A program made the position numbers and the translations under genes. The notes beneath the pieces were generated by a model. It was not told the DNA's origin. It was given only the letters and a program-made list of their open reading frames with translations, and did no database searches. This document shows, piece after piece, positions 1 to 7,237 of a stretch of 25,975 bases of DNA. Position 1 is the stretch's first letter. Every line of letters begins with the position of its first letter. This DNA is from an uncultured Coriobacteriaceae bacterium. GTDB taxonomy: Bacteria; Actinomycetota; Coriobacteriia; Coriobacteriales; UMGS124. Location of the stretch: NCBI GenBank assembly GCA_900539345.1, contig UQBS01000044.1, positions 1 to 25,975 of the forward strand, written 5' to 3'.

Positions 1-43
1 GGGTTCGCGCGGCCGCATCGACTGGGGTGCGGCGCGAGGGAGA

Positions 44-73
44 ACTATACACGCACGCGCAGGCAGGGGGCAA
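44..73 (-). promoter_or_regulatory. Candidate leftward promoter at window edge
   Basis: On the minus strand there is a TATAGT -10 element (44-49) and a weak TTGCCC -35 element (68-73), separated by 18 nt. It would transcribe leftward, out of the window, so its gene cannot be seen. It lies beyond the hairpins that follow tsaC, which is where the promoter of the next leftward unit would be expected. The -10 matches the consensus well and the -35 only in its first three bases. Confidence 0.4.
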
Positions 74-127
74 GCATTGAGCCGCACCTGCACAGGATGG
101 ACACAAACTGGGAATAATTATTGTTTA

Positions 128-192
128 GGCAGTTTTCCAAGGACGCCTGCGACGCTTCCGTAGCGACAGGCGGCGGTGCCGAGAAAACTGCC
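128..192. repeat. 65-nt near-symmetrical inverted repeat (structured element)
   Basis: A perfect 10-bp outer inverted repeat (GGCAGTTTTC at 128-137, GAAAACTGCC at 183-192) encloses a second one (CGCCTG 144-149, CAGGCG 167-172) and a third (CGCT 153-156, AGCG 162-165). Together they would fold into one long interrupted hairpin on either strand. It lies downstream of tsaC in a gene-free 293-bp stretch. The minus-strand side is followed by an AT-rich run (TAAACAATAATTATT), so it may act as a terminator. It could also be a small structured RNA or a remnant of a small repetitive element. I see no second copy in the window. Confidence 0.6.
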
Positions 193-227
193 CGCTCCAG
201 CCTTGCGACGACCCGTATAACGTAAGA

Positions 228-253
228 AGCCCGCCCCATCTGGGAAACGGGCT
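228..253 (-). terminator. Possible terminator hairpin after tsaC
   Basis: AGCCCG (228-233) pairs with CGGGCT (248-253), with an inner CCC/GGG pairing. On the minus strand the hairpin is followed by TCTTACGTTATA, only moderately U-rich. A weaker hairpin (arms 259-268 and 278-285, with a 2-nt bulge) lies between it and the tsaC stop. Together they plausibly end the prfA-prmC-tsaC transcript. Confidence 0.4.
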
Positions 254-293
254 CCTTGAGCGATACAGTTCTTGCTTCTGTCGCTATATATAG

Positions 294-935
294 CTAGGCG
301 TTCTTCCAAACGGAGAGTATTTCTTCGGGCGGAACGGCACCAACCCTCACTATGCAAGGCGTTTCCCGTGTGCAATCTACGATGGTAGACGCCTCGCCGC
401 AGCGCGTTGCGCCAGCGCAGATAACAGCGTCCACTTGCCTGGCGATTTCTTCTTCTATCTGCATGCCATCCGCAGGTGCAGGCAGTCCACTCGTGTTGGC
501 GCTCGTGACTGCCATGGCCTCGCCAAGGCGAGAAAGGATGTCGAGGGCGATGCTTGGTCCGGGAACACGAAGTGCCACGGTGCCGTTATCCCCCTGGTAC
601 GCGGCGGGGACTTTGTCGGATGCCTTTACAATGAGCGTCATTCCGCCTGGCCAAAATGCCTGGGCAAGAGCATAGGCCTGTGCACTTACATCGCGACCAT
701 ATTCCCCCAGGGCATCGACTGAAGGTACCAGCAAGGGAATTTTCTTCGCATGGTCGCGCTTTTTGATTTCAAAGAGACGCTCCGGGCCATCAGGGTAGGC
801 CGACACGCACAACCCGATGCCATACACCGTGTCGGTAGGAAAGACGGCCACGCCCCCCTTGCGTAGTGCATCGCACGTCGCATCGAGCGCCTCATCGACA
901 GTGCATGACTGCCCGGGAACATACATGTGGCCCAT
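294..935 (-). CDS. tsaC: L-threonylcarbamoyladenylate synthase (TsaC/YrdC family)
   Basis: The 213-residue protein makes threonylcarbamoyl-AMP from threonine, bicarbonate and ATP, the first step of t6A37 modification of ANN-decoding tRNAs in the cytoplasm. Family signatures visible are TDTVYGIG (34-41), a KKR cluster (58-60), PGGMTLI (96-102), LRVPG (about 122-126) and TSANTSG (144-150). The length fits the short TsaC/YwlC form without the extra C-terminal Sua5 domain. It begins 5 nt after the prmC stop, so it is the third gene of a prfA-prmC-tsaC operon, a grouping common in Gram-positive bacteria. The start is uncertain between the ATG at 935 and the ATG at 926, because the ribosome binding site is weak for both. 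Confidence 0.93.
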   Translation of the reverse strand: MGHMYVPGQSCTVDEALDATCDALRKGGVAVFPTDTVYGIGLCVSAYPDGPERLFEIKKRDHAKKIPLLVPSVDALGEYGRDVSAQAYALAQAFWPGGMTLIVKASDKVPAAYQGDNGTVALRVPGPSIALDILSRLGEAMAVTSANTSGLPAPADGMQIEEEIARQVDAVICAGATRCGEASTIVDCTRETPCIVRVGAVPPEEILSVWKNA

Positions 936-940
936 ATTCC

Positions 941-1810
941 CTACTTTCTTATCGCAAGCAGAATCCTGTCGCGACCCGTAAGGTCTTTGACGATACGAAT
1001 GTCTTGGAAATGCTCGTTTACCTGCTGGTCTTGCGCTGCAAGCTGCAAGCAGTCCTCGTGCAGCTCGAACGCCATGAGACCGCCCTCGCGAAGTGCGCCC
1101 TTTGCTGTCTGCACGATGCGATGGAACACGTCGAGTCCGTCCTGCCCACCATCCAGGGCAAGGCGGGGTTCGAAACTGCCAACCTCGCGAGGAAGCGTGT
1201 CGACAATCGCCGAGGGGATGTAGGGAGGATTGGAAACGAGCACGTCGAACGCTGCCTTGTCGGCCCCTTCGACACCCTCGGCAATATCAGTATGGACAAT
1301 CTCGACGACATCCTCGCAGCCCAAGGCCTCGCGATTACGCGTAGCGAGCGCAATGGCGTCAGGCGAAATATCGGTCGCCACAACGGTCGTGCCGGGACGT
1401 TCACCGGCAATAGACAGCGAGATGCAGCCGGTGCCCGTGCCGATCTCAAGCACATGCTGGGGTCCATCTTGCTTGTCGATGTACTCAAGCACGCAATCAA
1501 CCAGAATCTCAGTCTCCGGGCGCGGAATGAGCACGCCAGGGCCGCACTTCAGCACAATGTGGCGAAACGGCATCTCGCCAGTCACGTATTGCAGGGGCTC
1601 GCCAGCACCACGACGCTTGACACCCTCGCGCAGGATCGAAAGCTCACCTGCGTCGAGGGGTCGGTCGTAATTCATGTAAACCTCGATGCGCGAAAAACCG
1701 GTGGCAGCACACATGAGCCACTCGGCAGACAGGCGGGGATGCTCGTCACCATGACGTTCGAGATACCCGCGCATCCATTCAAGCGTCGAGCGCACCGTCC
1801 ACATATCCAT
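941..1810 (-). CDS. prmC: Peptide chain release factor N5-glutamine methyltransferase PrmC
   Basis: The 289-residue protein methylates the glutamine of the GGQ motif in RF1 and RF2 using S-adenosylmethionine, which raises termination efficiency. A helical N-terminal domain (about 1-90) is followed by a Rossmann methyltransferase domain. The SAM-binding loop is LEIGTGTGCI (121-130), an acidic ribose-binding residue follows in VVATDISPD, and the substrate-binding NPPY tetrad is at 194-197. IPRPETE (95-101) is typical of PrmC and separates it from other N5 or N6 methyltransferases. It sits 23 nt downstream of prfA, its substrate gene, and just ahead of tsaC. No strong Shine-Dalgarno precedes the ATG at 1810, and a second in-frame ATG lies two codons in. 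Confidence 0.95.
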   Translation of the reverse strand: MDMWTVRSTLEWMRGYLERHGDEHPRLSAEWLMCAATGFSRIEVYMNYDRPLDAGELSILREGVKRRGAGEPLQYVTGEMPFRHIVLKCGPGVLIPRPETEILVDCVLEYIDKQDGPQHVLEIGTGTGCISLSIAGERPGTTVVATDISPDAIALATRNREALGCEDVVEIVHTDIAEGVEGADKAAFDVLVSNPPYIPSAIVDTLPREVGSFEPRLALDGGQDGLDVFHRIVQTAKGALREGGLMAFELHEDCLQLAAQDQQVNEHFQDIRIVKDLTGRDRILLAIRK

Positions 1811-1833
1811 GCCTGGCGTACCGCCCTGCCTGC

Positions 1834-2901
1834 TTAAACAGCCTGAGCGAGACGCTCGGCGCGGTCGGCAGCCACAAGGGCCTCCGTCACGCTGTCGAGG
1901 GCGTCGCCATTGAGCACGCCGTTGTAGGTGGAGTTGAAACCGATGCGGTGATCGGTCACGCGGTCCTGAGGCTGGTTGTAGGTGCGAATCTTCTCGGCAC
2001 GGTCGCCGTGGCCGATCTGGCCCTGACGCTGTGCGCCGAGCTCGGCCTGCTGCCTCTGGAGCTCCATCTCATACAGACGGGCGCGAAGGACCTGCATGCA
2101 GACCTCGCGGTTCTGAATCTGGGAGCGCTGGTCCTGCGACTGCACCACGGTGTTGGTGGGCAGGTGTGTGATGCGGACGGCCGAATAGGTCGTGTTGACG
2201 CACTGGCCACCAGGACCCGATGCGCAGAAGGTATCGATGCGCAGGTCGCTCGGGTCAATCTGGACGTCGATCTCGTCGGCCTCAGGCATGACGGCGACCG
2301 TTGCGGTAGAGGTCTGGATGCGGCCCTGGCTCTCAGTCTTGGGAACGCGCTGGACGCGGTGGACGCCGGCCTCGTACTTCATGACCGAGTACACCTTGTC
2401 GCCCGTAAGCTTGAACTCGACGGTCTTGAAACCGCCGGCGTCGGAGGGGCTGGCGTCGATAGGCTCAAACTTCCAGCCGCGACGGTCAGCAAGGCGGCGG
2501 TACATAGCGTAGAGGTCACCTGCGAAGATGTTGGCCTCGTCGCCGCCGGCTGCGCCGCGAATCTCGATGATGGTGTTCTTCTCGTCGTTGGGGTCGCCAG
2601 GGATGAGGAGGATCTTGATCTCTTCCTCAAGGCCGGGAAGCTTTGCCTGGTTCTCCTCGACTTCCTCCTGCAGCATGGCGCGTGCCTCGGAGTCGGACTC
2701 CTCGCGCATGAGCTCGCGGGCGGTGTCGATGTCATCGAGGGCGCCCACGTATTCGCGTGCCTTCTCCACGAGCGGCATCTGGTTAGAGCGCTCCTTGGCC
2801 AGGCGCGCATACTCTTTGGGGTCGCTGACCACAGCGGGGTCGTAGAGCTTCTGCTCCAATGCCTCGTAGTTGCGGATAAGCTGTTCGAGTTTGTCGCGCA
2901 T
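1834..2901 (-). CDS. prfA: Peptide chain release factor 1
   Basis: The 355-residue RF1 recognises UAA and UAG stop codons and triggers peptide release on the ribosome. The PxT codon-recognition tripeptide (P187-K188-T189, in VPKTESQGR) identifies RF1 and not RF2, which has SPF. The peptidyl-tRNA hydrolysis motif GGQ is at 231-233 in the context SGPGGQCVNTT. The N-terminal helical domain is rich in acidic and basic residues, and the length is normal. ATG at 2901 is preceded by AGGAG with 6-nt spacing. It is first in a prfA-prmC-tsaC operon, with a promoter candidate about 45 nt upstream. The basic residue at the middle of PxT and the Cys after GGQ are less common variants but not disabling. 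Confidence 0.97.
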   Translation of the reverse strand: MRDKLEQLIRNYEALEQKLYDPAVVSDPKEYARLAKERSNQMPLVEKAREYVGALDDIDTARELMREESDSEARAMLQEEVEENQAKLPGLEEEIKILLIPGDPNDEKNTIIEIRGAAGGDEANIFAGDLYAMYRRLADRRGWKFEPIDASPSDAGGFKTVEFKLTGDKVYSVMKYEAGVHRVQRVPKTESQGRIQTSTATVAVMPEADEIDVQIDPSDLRIDTFCASGPGGQCVNTTYSAVRITHLPTNTVVQSQDQRSQIQNREVCMQVLRARLYEMELQRQQAELGAQRQGQIGHGDRAEKIRTYNQPQDRVTDHRIGFNSTYNGVLNGDALDSVTEALVAADRAERLAQAV

Positions 2902-2945
2902 GGCGCGCTCCTGTCATAGTCTAGGTGCGGGTATTGCAGCCGTTA

Positions 2946-2954
2946 ATTGTAGCA
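2946..2954 (-). promoter_or_regulatory. Extended -10 promoter of prfA-prmC-tsaC
   Basis: On the minus strand this reads TGCTACAAT: a TACAAT -10 (5 of 6 consensus bases, 2946-2951) with the TGn extension. No good -35 is visible, which is usual for extended -10 promoters. The predicted start is near 2939, giving a leader of about 38 nt before the prfA ATG at 2901. Confidence 0.55.
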
Positions 2955-3019
2955 TGACAGATATGGAGGTCCCCTGAAGGGGAACATTCTCGAAAAACAA
3001 GCAGCAAGTGCCGACTGGT

Positions 3020-3859
3020 TTAGAGGACAAGCGGGTTGCGCCGCGCGGGTTCGATGCGGGCAGCGCGCATGGCATCCAAGAACGACTCGCGACTGCGCGT
3101 CGCAATGAGTTCCTGGGGGAAATCGATTTCCTCGAGCATTTCGAGCGCCTGATCGAAGCAACCCACCGTGTACGAGATGTGTGCGTCGGTACCCAGGGAA
3201 ATCGAGCAGCCCAGCTCGGCGCAGCGCTGCGCGATGCGCCGACACCGCTCTTGCGCGGCCGGATAGGCAATGACAGTCGAGTTGTTGATCTCGATCAGTT
3301 TGCCCAAGTCGCGAGCGGCCTCGATGACAGGGTCGAGCTCAAAGTCGATGCCCAGGCGACCAATGTGCCCCAGGATGAGCACTTTGGGGTGCTCAAGTGC
3401 ATGAACGTACATGGCCGCGTTTTGGGCAGGCGTCGCAAGGTTGCAAAACGTCTTGATGTGCACGCTTGCAATGGCGTAATCGGTGTCCGACAGTATGCGC
3501 GTCTCAAGGTCGAGCGGCTCGGGGTAAGGGTCGCCGGGGATTTTGTTGGGCATGGGGATGCCGTGGCCGAAAAGCGTTCCCCGCACGTCGACGATGTCGG
3601 CCTCCGCGCCGCGCAACAAAGTCACCCCGTGCCATTCGCGCGGCCAAACCACGGTGTCAAGGAACGACTGGTAGTCTCGGATGTCGGCGCCTGTGCCGTC
3701 GGTCTGCACGCCAACGCTTGTCATGCAGCTGAAATGGTCAGTCACGCCCAGCAGGTCGACACCGCGTTCCGAGGCGGCGCGCACATTCTCCTCCACCGTC
3801 GAGTAGGCATGGCGGGAAGCAACGGTATGGGTATGCACGTCACAGCGGTTCTCTAGCAA
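3020..3859 (-). CDS. PHP-domain phosphatase, YcdX-like
   Basis: A 279-residue single-domain PHP phosphoesterase. Metal-binding residues visible are H9, H11 and H17 (VHTHTVASRHAYS), H42 (VTDH), the Glu of RGAEAD, the His of ILGHIG, and the Asp and His of GTDAH near the C-terminus. These match the trinuclear-metal set of Escherichia coli YcdX, and the phrase HTVAS-x-HAYST is characteristic of that subfamily. I chose the TTG at 3859 because GGAGG lies 6 nt upstream; an upstream GTG (3886) has no ribosome binding site. It follows hisI by 164 nt with a likely terminator between, so it may be a separate unit. PHP enzymes include histidinol-phosphatases (HisJ/HisK), and the his operon here has no other phosphatase, so that role is possible. 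The sequence looks more like YcdX than HisJ. Confidence 0.85.
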   Translation of the reverse strand: MLENRCDVHTHTVASRHAYSTVEENVRAASERGVDLLGVTDHFSCMTSVGVQTDGTGADIRDYQSFLDTVVWPREWHGVTLLRGAEADIVDVRGTLFGHGIPMPNKIPGDPYPEPLDLETRILSDTDYAIASVHIKTFCNLATPAQNAAMYVHALEHPKVLILGHIGRLGIDFELDPVIEAARDLGKLIEINNSTVIAYPAAQERCRRIAQRCAELGCSISLGTDAHISYTVGCFDQALEMLEEIDFPQELIATRSRESFLDAMRAARIEPARRNPLVL

Positions 3860-3982
3860 GATAAGCCTCCACATTGTCCAAGACACGGTCGAAAAAATTG
3901 ACCCTTAGGGCAGTGTGGCATGAGAGAACGCATGAATCAACCTCGCGCGGACGAACCGCACCGATGCGACCGGCCAAACGCA

Positions 3983-4010
3983 AAACGAGTGCCCAATAGG
4001 ACGCCCGTTT
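3983..4010 (-). terminator. Probable terminator after hisI
   Basis: On the minus strand AAACGGGCGTCC and GGGCACTCGTTT form a 12-position stem with one mismatch and two G-U pairs around a TATT loop. The right arm runs into TTTTGCGTTT. It lies 13 nt beyond the hisI stop and probably ends the histidine operon transcript before the PHP gene. Confidence 0.5.
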
Positions 4011-4023
4011 CTAAAAGAATCGG

Positions 4024-4416
4024 CTAATTTCCGGCCGGCAGCTGGACCTCACGATAGAAGCAGCTACGGTGCCCCGTATGGCAGGCAGGCCCCGCCGAAT
4101 CAACGATGACCAGCAGCGTGTCGGCATCGCAGTCGAAAAGCAGGCGCTTCACAAGCTGGACGTTCCCGCTTGTCGCGCCCTTGTTCCACAGCTCCTGCCG
4201 AGAGCGCGACCAGAACCACGTCGTGCCCGTTGAAACGGTGAGAGCAAGCGACTCGGCATTCATCCAAGCCATCATCAGAACCTCGCCCGTGCCTTGCTGC
4301 TGCACGACGCACGGGACCAGGCCACGCTCGTCGAAACGAACGCCCAGCTGATCGGCGACATTGGCAGTGCCTTCGAGTGCAACCGGCTCGACGGGCTCTT
4401 GCGCATAGCTTCCCAC
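4024..4416 (-). CDS. hisI: Phosphoribosyl-AMP cyclohydrolase
   Basis: The 130-residue HisI opens the adenine ring of phosphoribosyl-AMP, the third step of histidine synthesis. The family core is complete: AWMN (50-53), WSRSR (69-73), KGATSGN (79-85), the DCD metal site (95-97) and GPACHTG with SCFY (C112, C119). It ends directly after this domain, so it is the monofunctional form and lacks the HisE pyrophosphohydrolase domain found in HisIE fusions. The GTG start at 4416 lies 2 nt beyond the hisF TAG, and its AAGGAGG ribosome binding site is inside the end of hisF. It is the last gene of the his operon, followed by a terminator-like hairpin. hisE is not found anywhere in the window. Confidence 0.97.
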   Translation of the reverse strand: MGSYAQEPVEPVALEGTANVADQLGVRFDERGLVPCVVQQQGTGEVLMMAWMNAESLALTVSTGTTWFWSRSRQELWNKGATSGNVQLVKRLLFDCDADTLLVIVDSAGPACHTGHRSCFYREVQLPAGN

Positions 4417-4418
4417 GG

Positions 4419-5195
4419 CTAGCCCTCCTTAAAAGCGGGCCGCACTGGAATGCCTTGGCCAGCCAGGTAATCTTTGACCTGCTTGACGGTATAGGTGCCA
4501 AAATGGAAAACACTCGCGGCGAGCACCGCATCGGCCTCGCCTTCGACGATGCCTTCCGCAAAATGTTCGAGCGTTCCCACACCGCCCGAGGCAATCACGG
4601 GGATAGGCACCGCCCGCGCCACGGCACGCGTGAGCGCGAGGTCGAAACCGTCCTGCGTGCCGTCGCGGTCCATGCTCGTGAGCAAAATCTCACCGGCGCC
4701 GCGGCGCGCCGCCTCCTCGGCCCACGATACGGCGTCATAGCCGGTGGCCACGCGGCCACCCGACACGTAGACCTCCCATTTGTCGCCGGGCCCGGTGTGC
4801 TTGGCGTCGATGGCCACCACGACCGCCTGGCTGCCGAAAGCGCCCGCGGCACGTGTGATAAGCGAAGGGTCGCGCACGGCCGCCGAATTAAGAGAGACTT
4901 TGTCGGCGCCGGCGGCAATCATGCGGCGCATGCCGACGATGTCGCGAAAGCCCCCGCCGACGGCAAAGGGGATGGCCACTTGGCGTGCCGCGCGGCTTGC
5001 GAGCTCCTCGGTTGTTGCACGGTTATCGCTCGTGGCGGTGATATCGAGGAAAACAACCTCGTCGGCACCCTGGGAATCGTAGAACGAGGCCAGCTCGACG
5101 GGGTCGCCAGCATCGCGCAGGTCAACGAAGTTGACGCCCTTCACAACGCGGCCGTCTTTCACATCCATGCAGGGAATGACACGTTTTGCAAGCAT
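4419..5195 (-). CDS. hisF: Imidazole glycerol phosphate synthase, cyclase subunit
   Basis: HisF is a (beta/alpha)8 barrel that uses ammonia delivered from HisH to convert PRFAR to imidazole glycerol phosphate and AICAR. With the ATG at 5195 the protein has 258 residues. The catalytic aspartates fall at D11 (CMDVKDG) and D130 (VAIDAKH), exactly the numbering of well-studied HisF proteins, which supports this start over an in-frame upstream one at 5216. An AAAGGGG ribosome binding site lies 8 nt before it, overlapping the end of hisA. The phosphate-binding loops GGGF (81-84) and SGGVG near the C-terminus are intact. It forms a heterodimer with the product of the nearby hisH. Confidence 0.97.
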   Translation of the reverse strand: MLAKRVIPCMDVKDGRVVKGVNFVDLRDAGDPVELASFYDSQGADEVVFLDITATSDNRATTEELASRAARQVAIPFAVGGGFRDIVGMRRMIAAGADKVSLNSAAVRDPSLITRAAGAFGSQAVVVAIDAKHTGPGDKWEVYVSGGRVATGYDAVSWAEEAARRGAGEILLTSMDRDGTQDGFDLALTRAVARAVPIPVIASGGVGTLEHFAEGIVEGEADAVLAASVFHFGTYTVKQVKDYLAGQGIPVRPAFKEG

Positions 5196-5200
5196 ATCGG

Positions 5201-5941
5201 CTACCCCTTTGCGCAAACGGAAAGAGCGTCCTCGAGCGTAAACGCGCCCTCGTAGAGCGCACGCCCCGTAATGGCCCCTTCGATGATGTCGTCGCCCAAG
5301 GCTGCCAAAGTGCGCAGATCATCGAGAGCGGCGACGCCGCCCGAGGCGACGACAGGGAATCCCGCCACGCGAGCGATGTCGCGATATGCCTGGGCGTTCA
5401 CGCCCGTGCGCATGCCGTCGCGGGCGATGTCGGTAAAAACGAGGTGGCGAAAGCCCATGCGCGCAAGCTCACCCACGAGCTCGTCGGCCGCCATGTTCGC
5501 CTCCTCGCGCCAGCCGTTAACCGCAACGCGACCATCGTTGGCAGCGACGTCCGCGCAGAGCAAATTGCCAAACTCAGCTGCGGCAGCGCGGGCAAAATCA
5601 GGATCGCGCACAAGGGCCGTGCCAAGCGCAATGCGCGAAACGCCCAGCTTGGCAAGAGCATCGATACGTTCAAGCGAGCGTACGCCGCCGCCTGCGTCCA
5701 CCTTGATTCCAGGCAGCGCAGCAATGCCCGCTATGGCACGCGCGTTGGCGGCGAGAGCCTCGTCGTCTTCCTCAAATGCCGCGGACAGGTCGACGACATG
5801 AATCCACGTGGCTCCACGCGCCGCAAAGTCACGCGCAACGGCGACGGGGTCGTCGGAATAGACATCGACGTCAGAGCGCTTGCCGCGACGCAGGCGCACG
5901 ACTTTTCCGCCGAGCAAGTCAATTGCGGGATACAGAATCAT
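5201..5941 (-). CDS. hisA: ProFAR isomerase
   Basis: HisA isomerises ProFAR to PRFAR by an Amadori rearrangement in the histidine pathway. The start is the ATG at 5941, which overlaps the hisH stop as ATGA. This gives a 246-residue protein beginning MILYPAIDLLGG, with catalytic-site aspartates D8, D131 and D171 (FTDIARDG). A longer in-frame extension upstream runs through hisH and is rejected. The barrel phosphate-binding motifs GGGVRSL (84-90) and ASGGVAAL are present. Many actinobacteria use a bifunctional HisA/TrpF (PriA) here. Sequence reading alone cannot decide whether this enzyme also acts on phosphoribosyl anthranilate. Stop-start overlap implies translational coupling to hisH. Confidence 0.96.
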   Translation of the reverse strand: MILYPAIDLLGGKVVRLRRGKRSDVDVYSDDPVAVARDFAARGATWIHVVDLSAAFEEDDEALAANARAIAGIAALPGIKVDAGGGVRSLERIDALAKLGVSRIALGTALVRDPDFARAAAAEFGNLLCADVAANDGRVAVNGWREEANMAADELVGELARMGFRHLVFTDIARDGMRTGVNAQAYRDIARVAGFPVVASGGVAALDDLRTLAALGDDIIEGAITGRALYEGAFTLEDALSVCAKG

Positions 5942-6609
5942 AGGGCGCTCCTCAGGGCAAGCGAGGTGAAGTTCGACATGACGCGCTGTCCGGCAGCGGA
6001 GGATTTCTCTGGGTGGAACTGGGTGCCAAACACAAGACATCCATCCCACACCGCGCTCGCGAAGCACGTACCGTGCTCGGTGGTCGCAATGACCTGGGAA
6101 GAGTCTTCCGGATGACAGGCATAGGAATGCGTGTGATAGAAGTACGTGCCATCTGCCACACCGTCAAACAGAGGACAGCGCTCCCCAGATGCCGTGAAGT
6201 CGGCAGCGTTCCAGCCGACATGGGGCACCTTGACGCCCCGACCCTCCAGACGTCGCACCTCACCGCGCAAGATGCCCAGTCCCGGGACCCATTCGGGAAC
6301 TTCACCGAAAGCAGGCGGTTCGGCATGCTCGTTGCCGCGGTCAAACAGAAGCTGCATGCCCAGGCAAATGCCCAAAAGCGCACGGCCCGATACGACAAGG
6401 CGTCGAATCGCCTCATCCTGACCAGAGGAGCGCATATATGTCATCGCATCGTCAAAAGCGCCGACGCCAGGCACGACGGCAGCGGCAGCTTGCTCGATGA
6501 GAGCAGGGTCGTCGGTCACGAGCACCTGAGCGCCGGCAGTGGTCAATGCCCGCTCAACAGAAAGAAGGTTTCCCTTGTGGTAATCGACCACAGCAATGTA
6601 GGCCGCCAT
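5938..6609 (-). CDS. hisH: Imidazole glycerol phosphate synthase, glutamine amidotransferase subunit
   Basis: The 223-residue class I glutamine amidotransferase hydrolyses glutamine and channels ammonia through the HisF barrel. The catalytic triad is visible as C82 (GICLGMQ), H199 and E201 (TQFHPEKS). PGVGAF (47-52) forms the oxyanion-strand region, and HVGWN (130-134) and YFYHTHSY (156-163) are typical HisH motifs. It starts at ATG 6609, 1 nt after the hisB stop, and its TGA overlaps the hisA ATG. HisH, HisA and HisF are therefore made in sequence from one message. Length and motifs are normal. Confidence 0.97.
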   Translation of the reverse strand: MAAYIAVVDYHKGNLLSVERALTTAGAQVLVTDDPALIEQAAAAVVPGVGAFDDAMTYMRSSGQDEAIRRLVVSGRALLGICLGMQLLFDRGNEHAEPPAFGEVPEWVPGLGILRGEVRRLEGRGVKVPHVGWNAADFTASGERCPLFDGVADGTYFYHTHSYACHPEDSSQVIATTEHGTCFASAVWDGCLVFGTQFHPEKSSAAGQRVMSNFTSLALRSAL

Positions 6610-6610
6610 G

Positions 6611-7225
6611 CTAGAGACTCCCCTTCGTGGAGGGGATGCCGCTCACACGCGGGTCGGGCTCAACGGCCTGTCTGAGCGCGCGGGCAAGCGCCTTGAAGGA
6701 AGCCTCGATGATGTGGTGCGAGTTCTCCCCCGTGACAGTGCGCGCATGGAGCGTCACGCCGGCGTTGGCGGCAAAGGCGATGAAGAACTCCTTTGCAAGC
6801 TGCGTGTCAAACGAACCGACCCGCTCGGTGGGAATCTTGAGGTCGCAGAAAGCGGCCCCGCGCCCCGACACGTCGAGAGCGCACGTCACAAGCGCCTCGT
6901 CCATGGGGATGGTGGCGTAACCGTACCGCGTGATGCCGCGCGCGTCGCCCAGGGCACGGCGCACGCACGTGCCCAAAACGATGCCGACGTCCTCGACGGT
7001 GTGGTGGTCGTCGATCTCCACGTCGCCGCTTGCCTCCACCGTAAGGTCGAGGCAGCCATGACGGCCGAGGGTGTCAAGCATATGGTCGAGAAACGGCACG
7101 CCTGTCGCCACGTCGGCGCTGCCGGTGCCGTCAAGCGAGAGGTCGATGAGAACGTCGGTCTCCTTGGTGATGCGATGCTCGCGCGCGCGGCGTTCAAACG
7201 CAGGGGTGGCGCTTGGTTCGTTCAC
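6611..7225 (-). CDS. hisB: Imidazoleglycerol-phosphate dehydratase
   Basis: The 204-residue monofunctional HisB dehydrates imidazole glycerol phosphate to imidazole acetol phosphate. The two manganese-binding His repeats are clear: FLDHML (H48), DDHHTVEDVG (H74, H75, E78) and NSHHIIEASFKA (H170, H171, E174). The conserved C-terminal PSTKGSL is intact. There is no N-terminal HAD phosphatase domain of the enterobacterial HisNB type, so histidinol-phosphate hydrolysis needs another protein. The GTG start at 7225 has AGAAGGAG 6 nt upstream. It lies 12 nt downstream of hisC and 1 nt upstream of hisH. Confidence 0.97.
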   Translation of the reverse strand: MNEPSATPAFERRAREHRITKETDVLIDLSLDGTGSADVATGVPFLDHMLDTLGRHGCLDLTVEASGDVEIDDHHTVEDVGIVLGTCVRRALGDARGITRYGYATIPMDEALVTCALDVSGRGAAFCDLKIPTERVGSFDTQLAKEFFIAFAANAGVTLHARTVTGENSHHIIEASFKALARALRQAVEPDPRVSGIPSTKGSL

Positions 7226-7237
7226 GGAAGGCTCCTT

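Noticed and set aside
45..239. Small minus-strand ORF of 64 codons near the left edge
   Set aside because: It runs through the inverted repeat, has no recognisable content and no convincing ribosome binding site.
2970..2983. Terminator hairpin TCCCC-TGAA-GGGGA after the PHP gene
   Set aside because: Only 5 bp and no U-tract on either strand; it lies close to the prfA promoter, so a role is unclear.
5942..6067. N-terminal extension of HisA
   Set aside because: It runs through the end of hisH in another frame. The ATG at 5941 gives the canonical N-terminus with D8 and the ATGA overlap.
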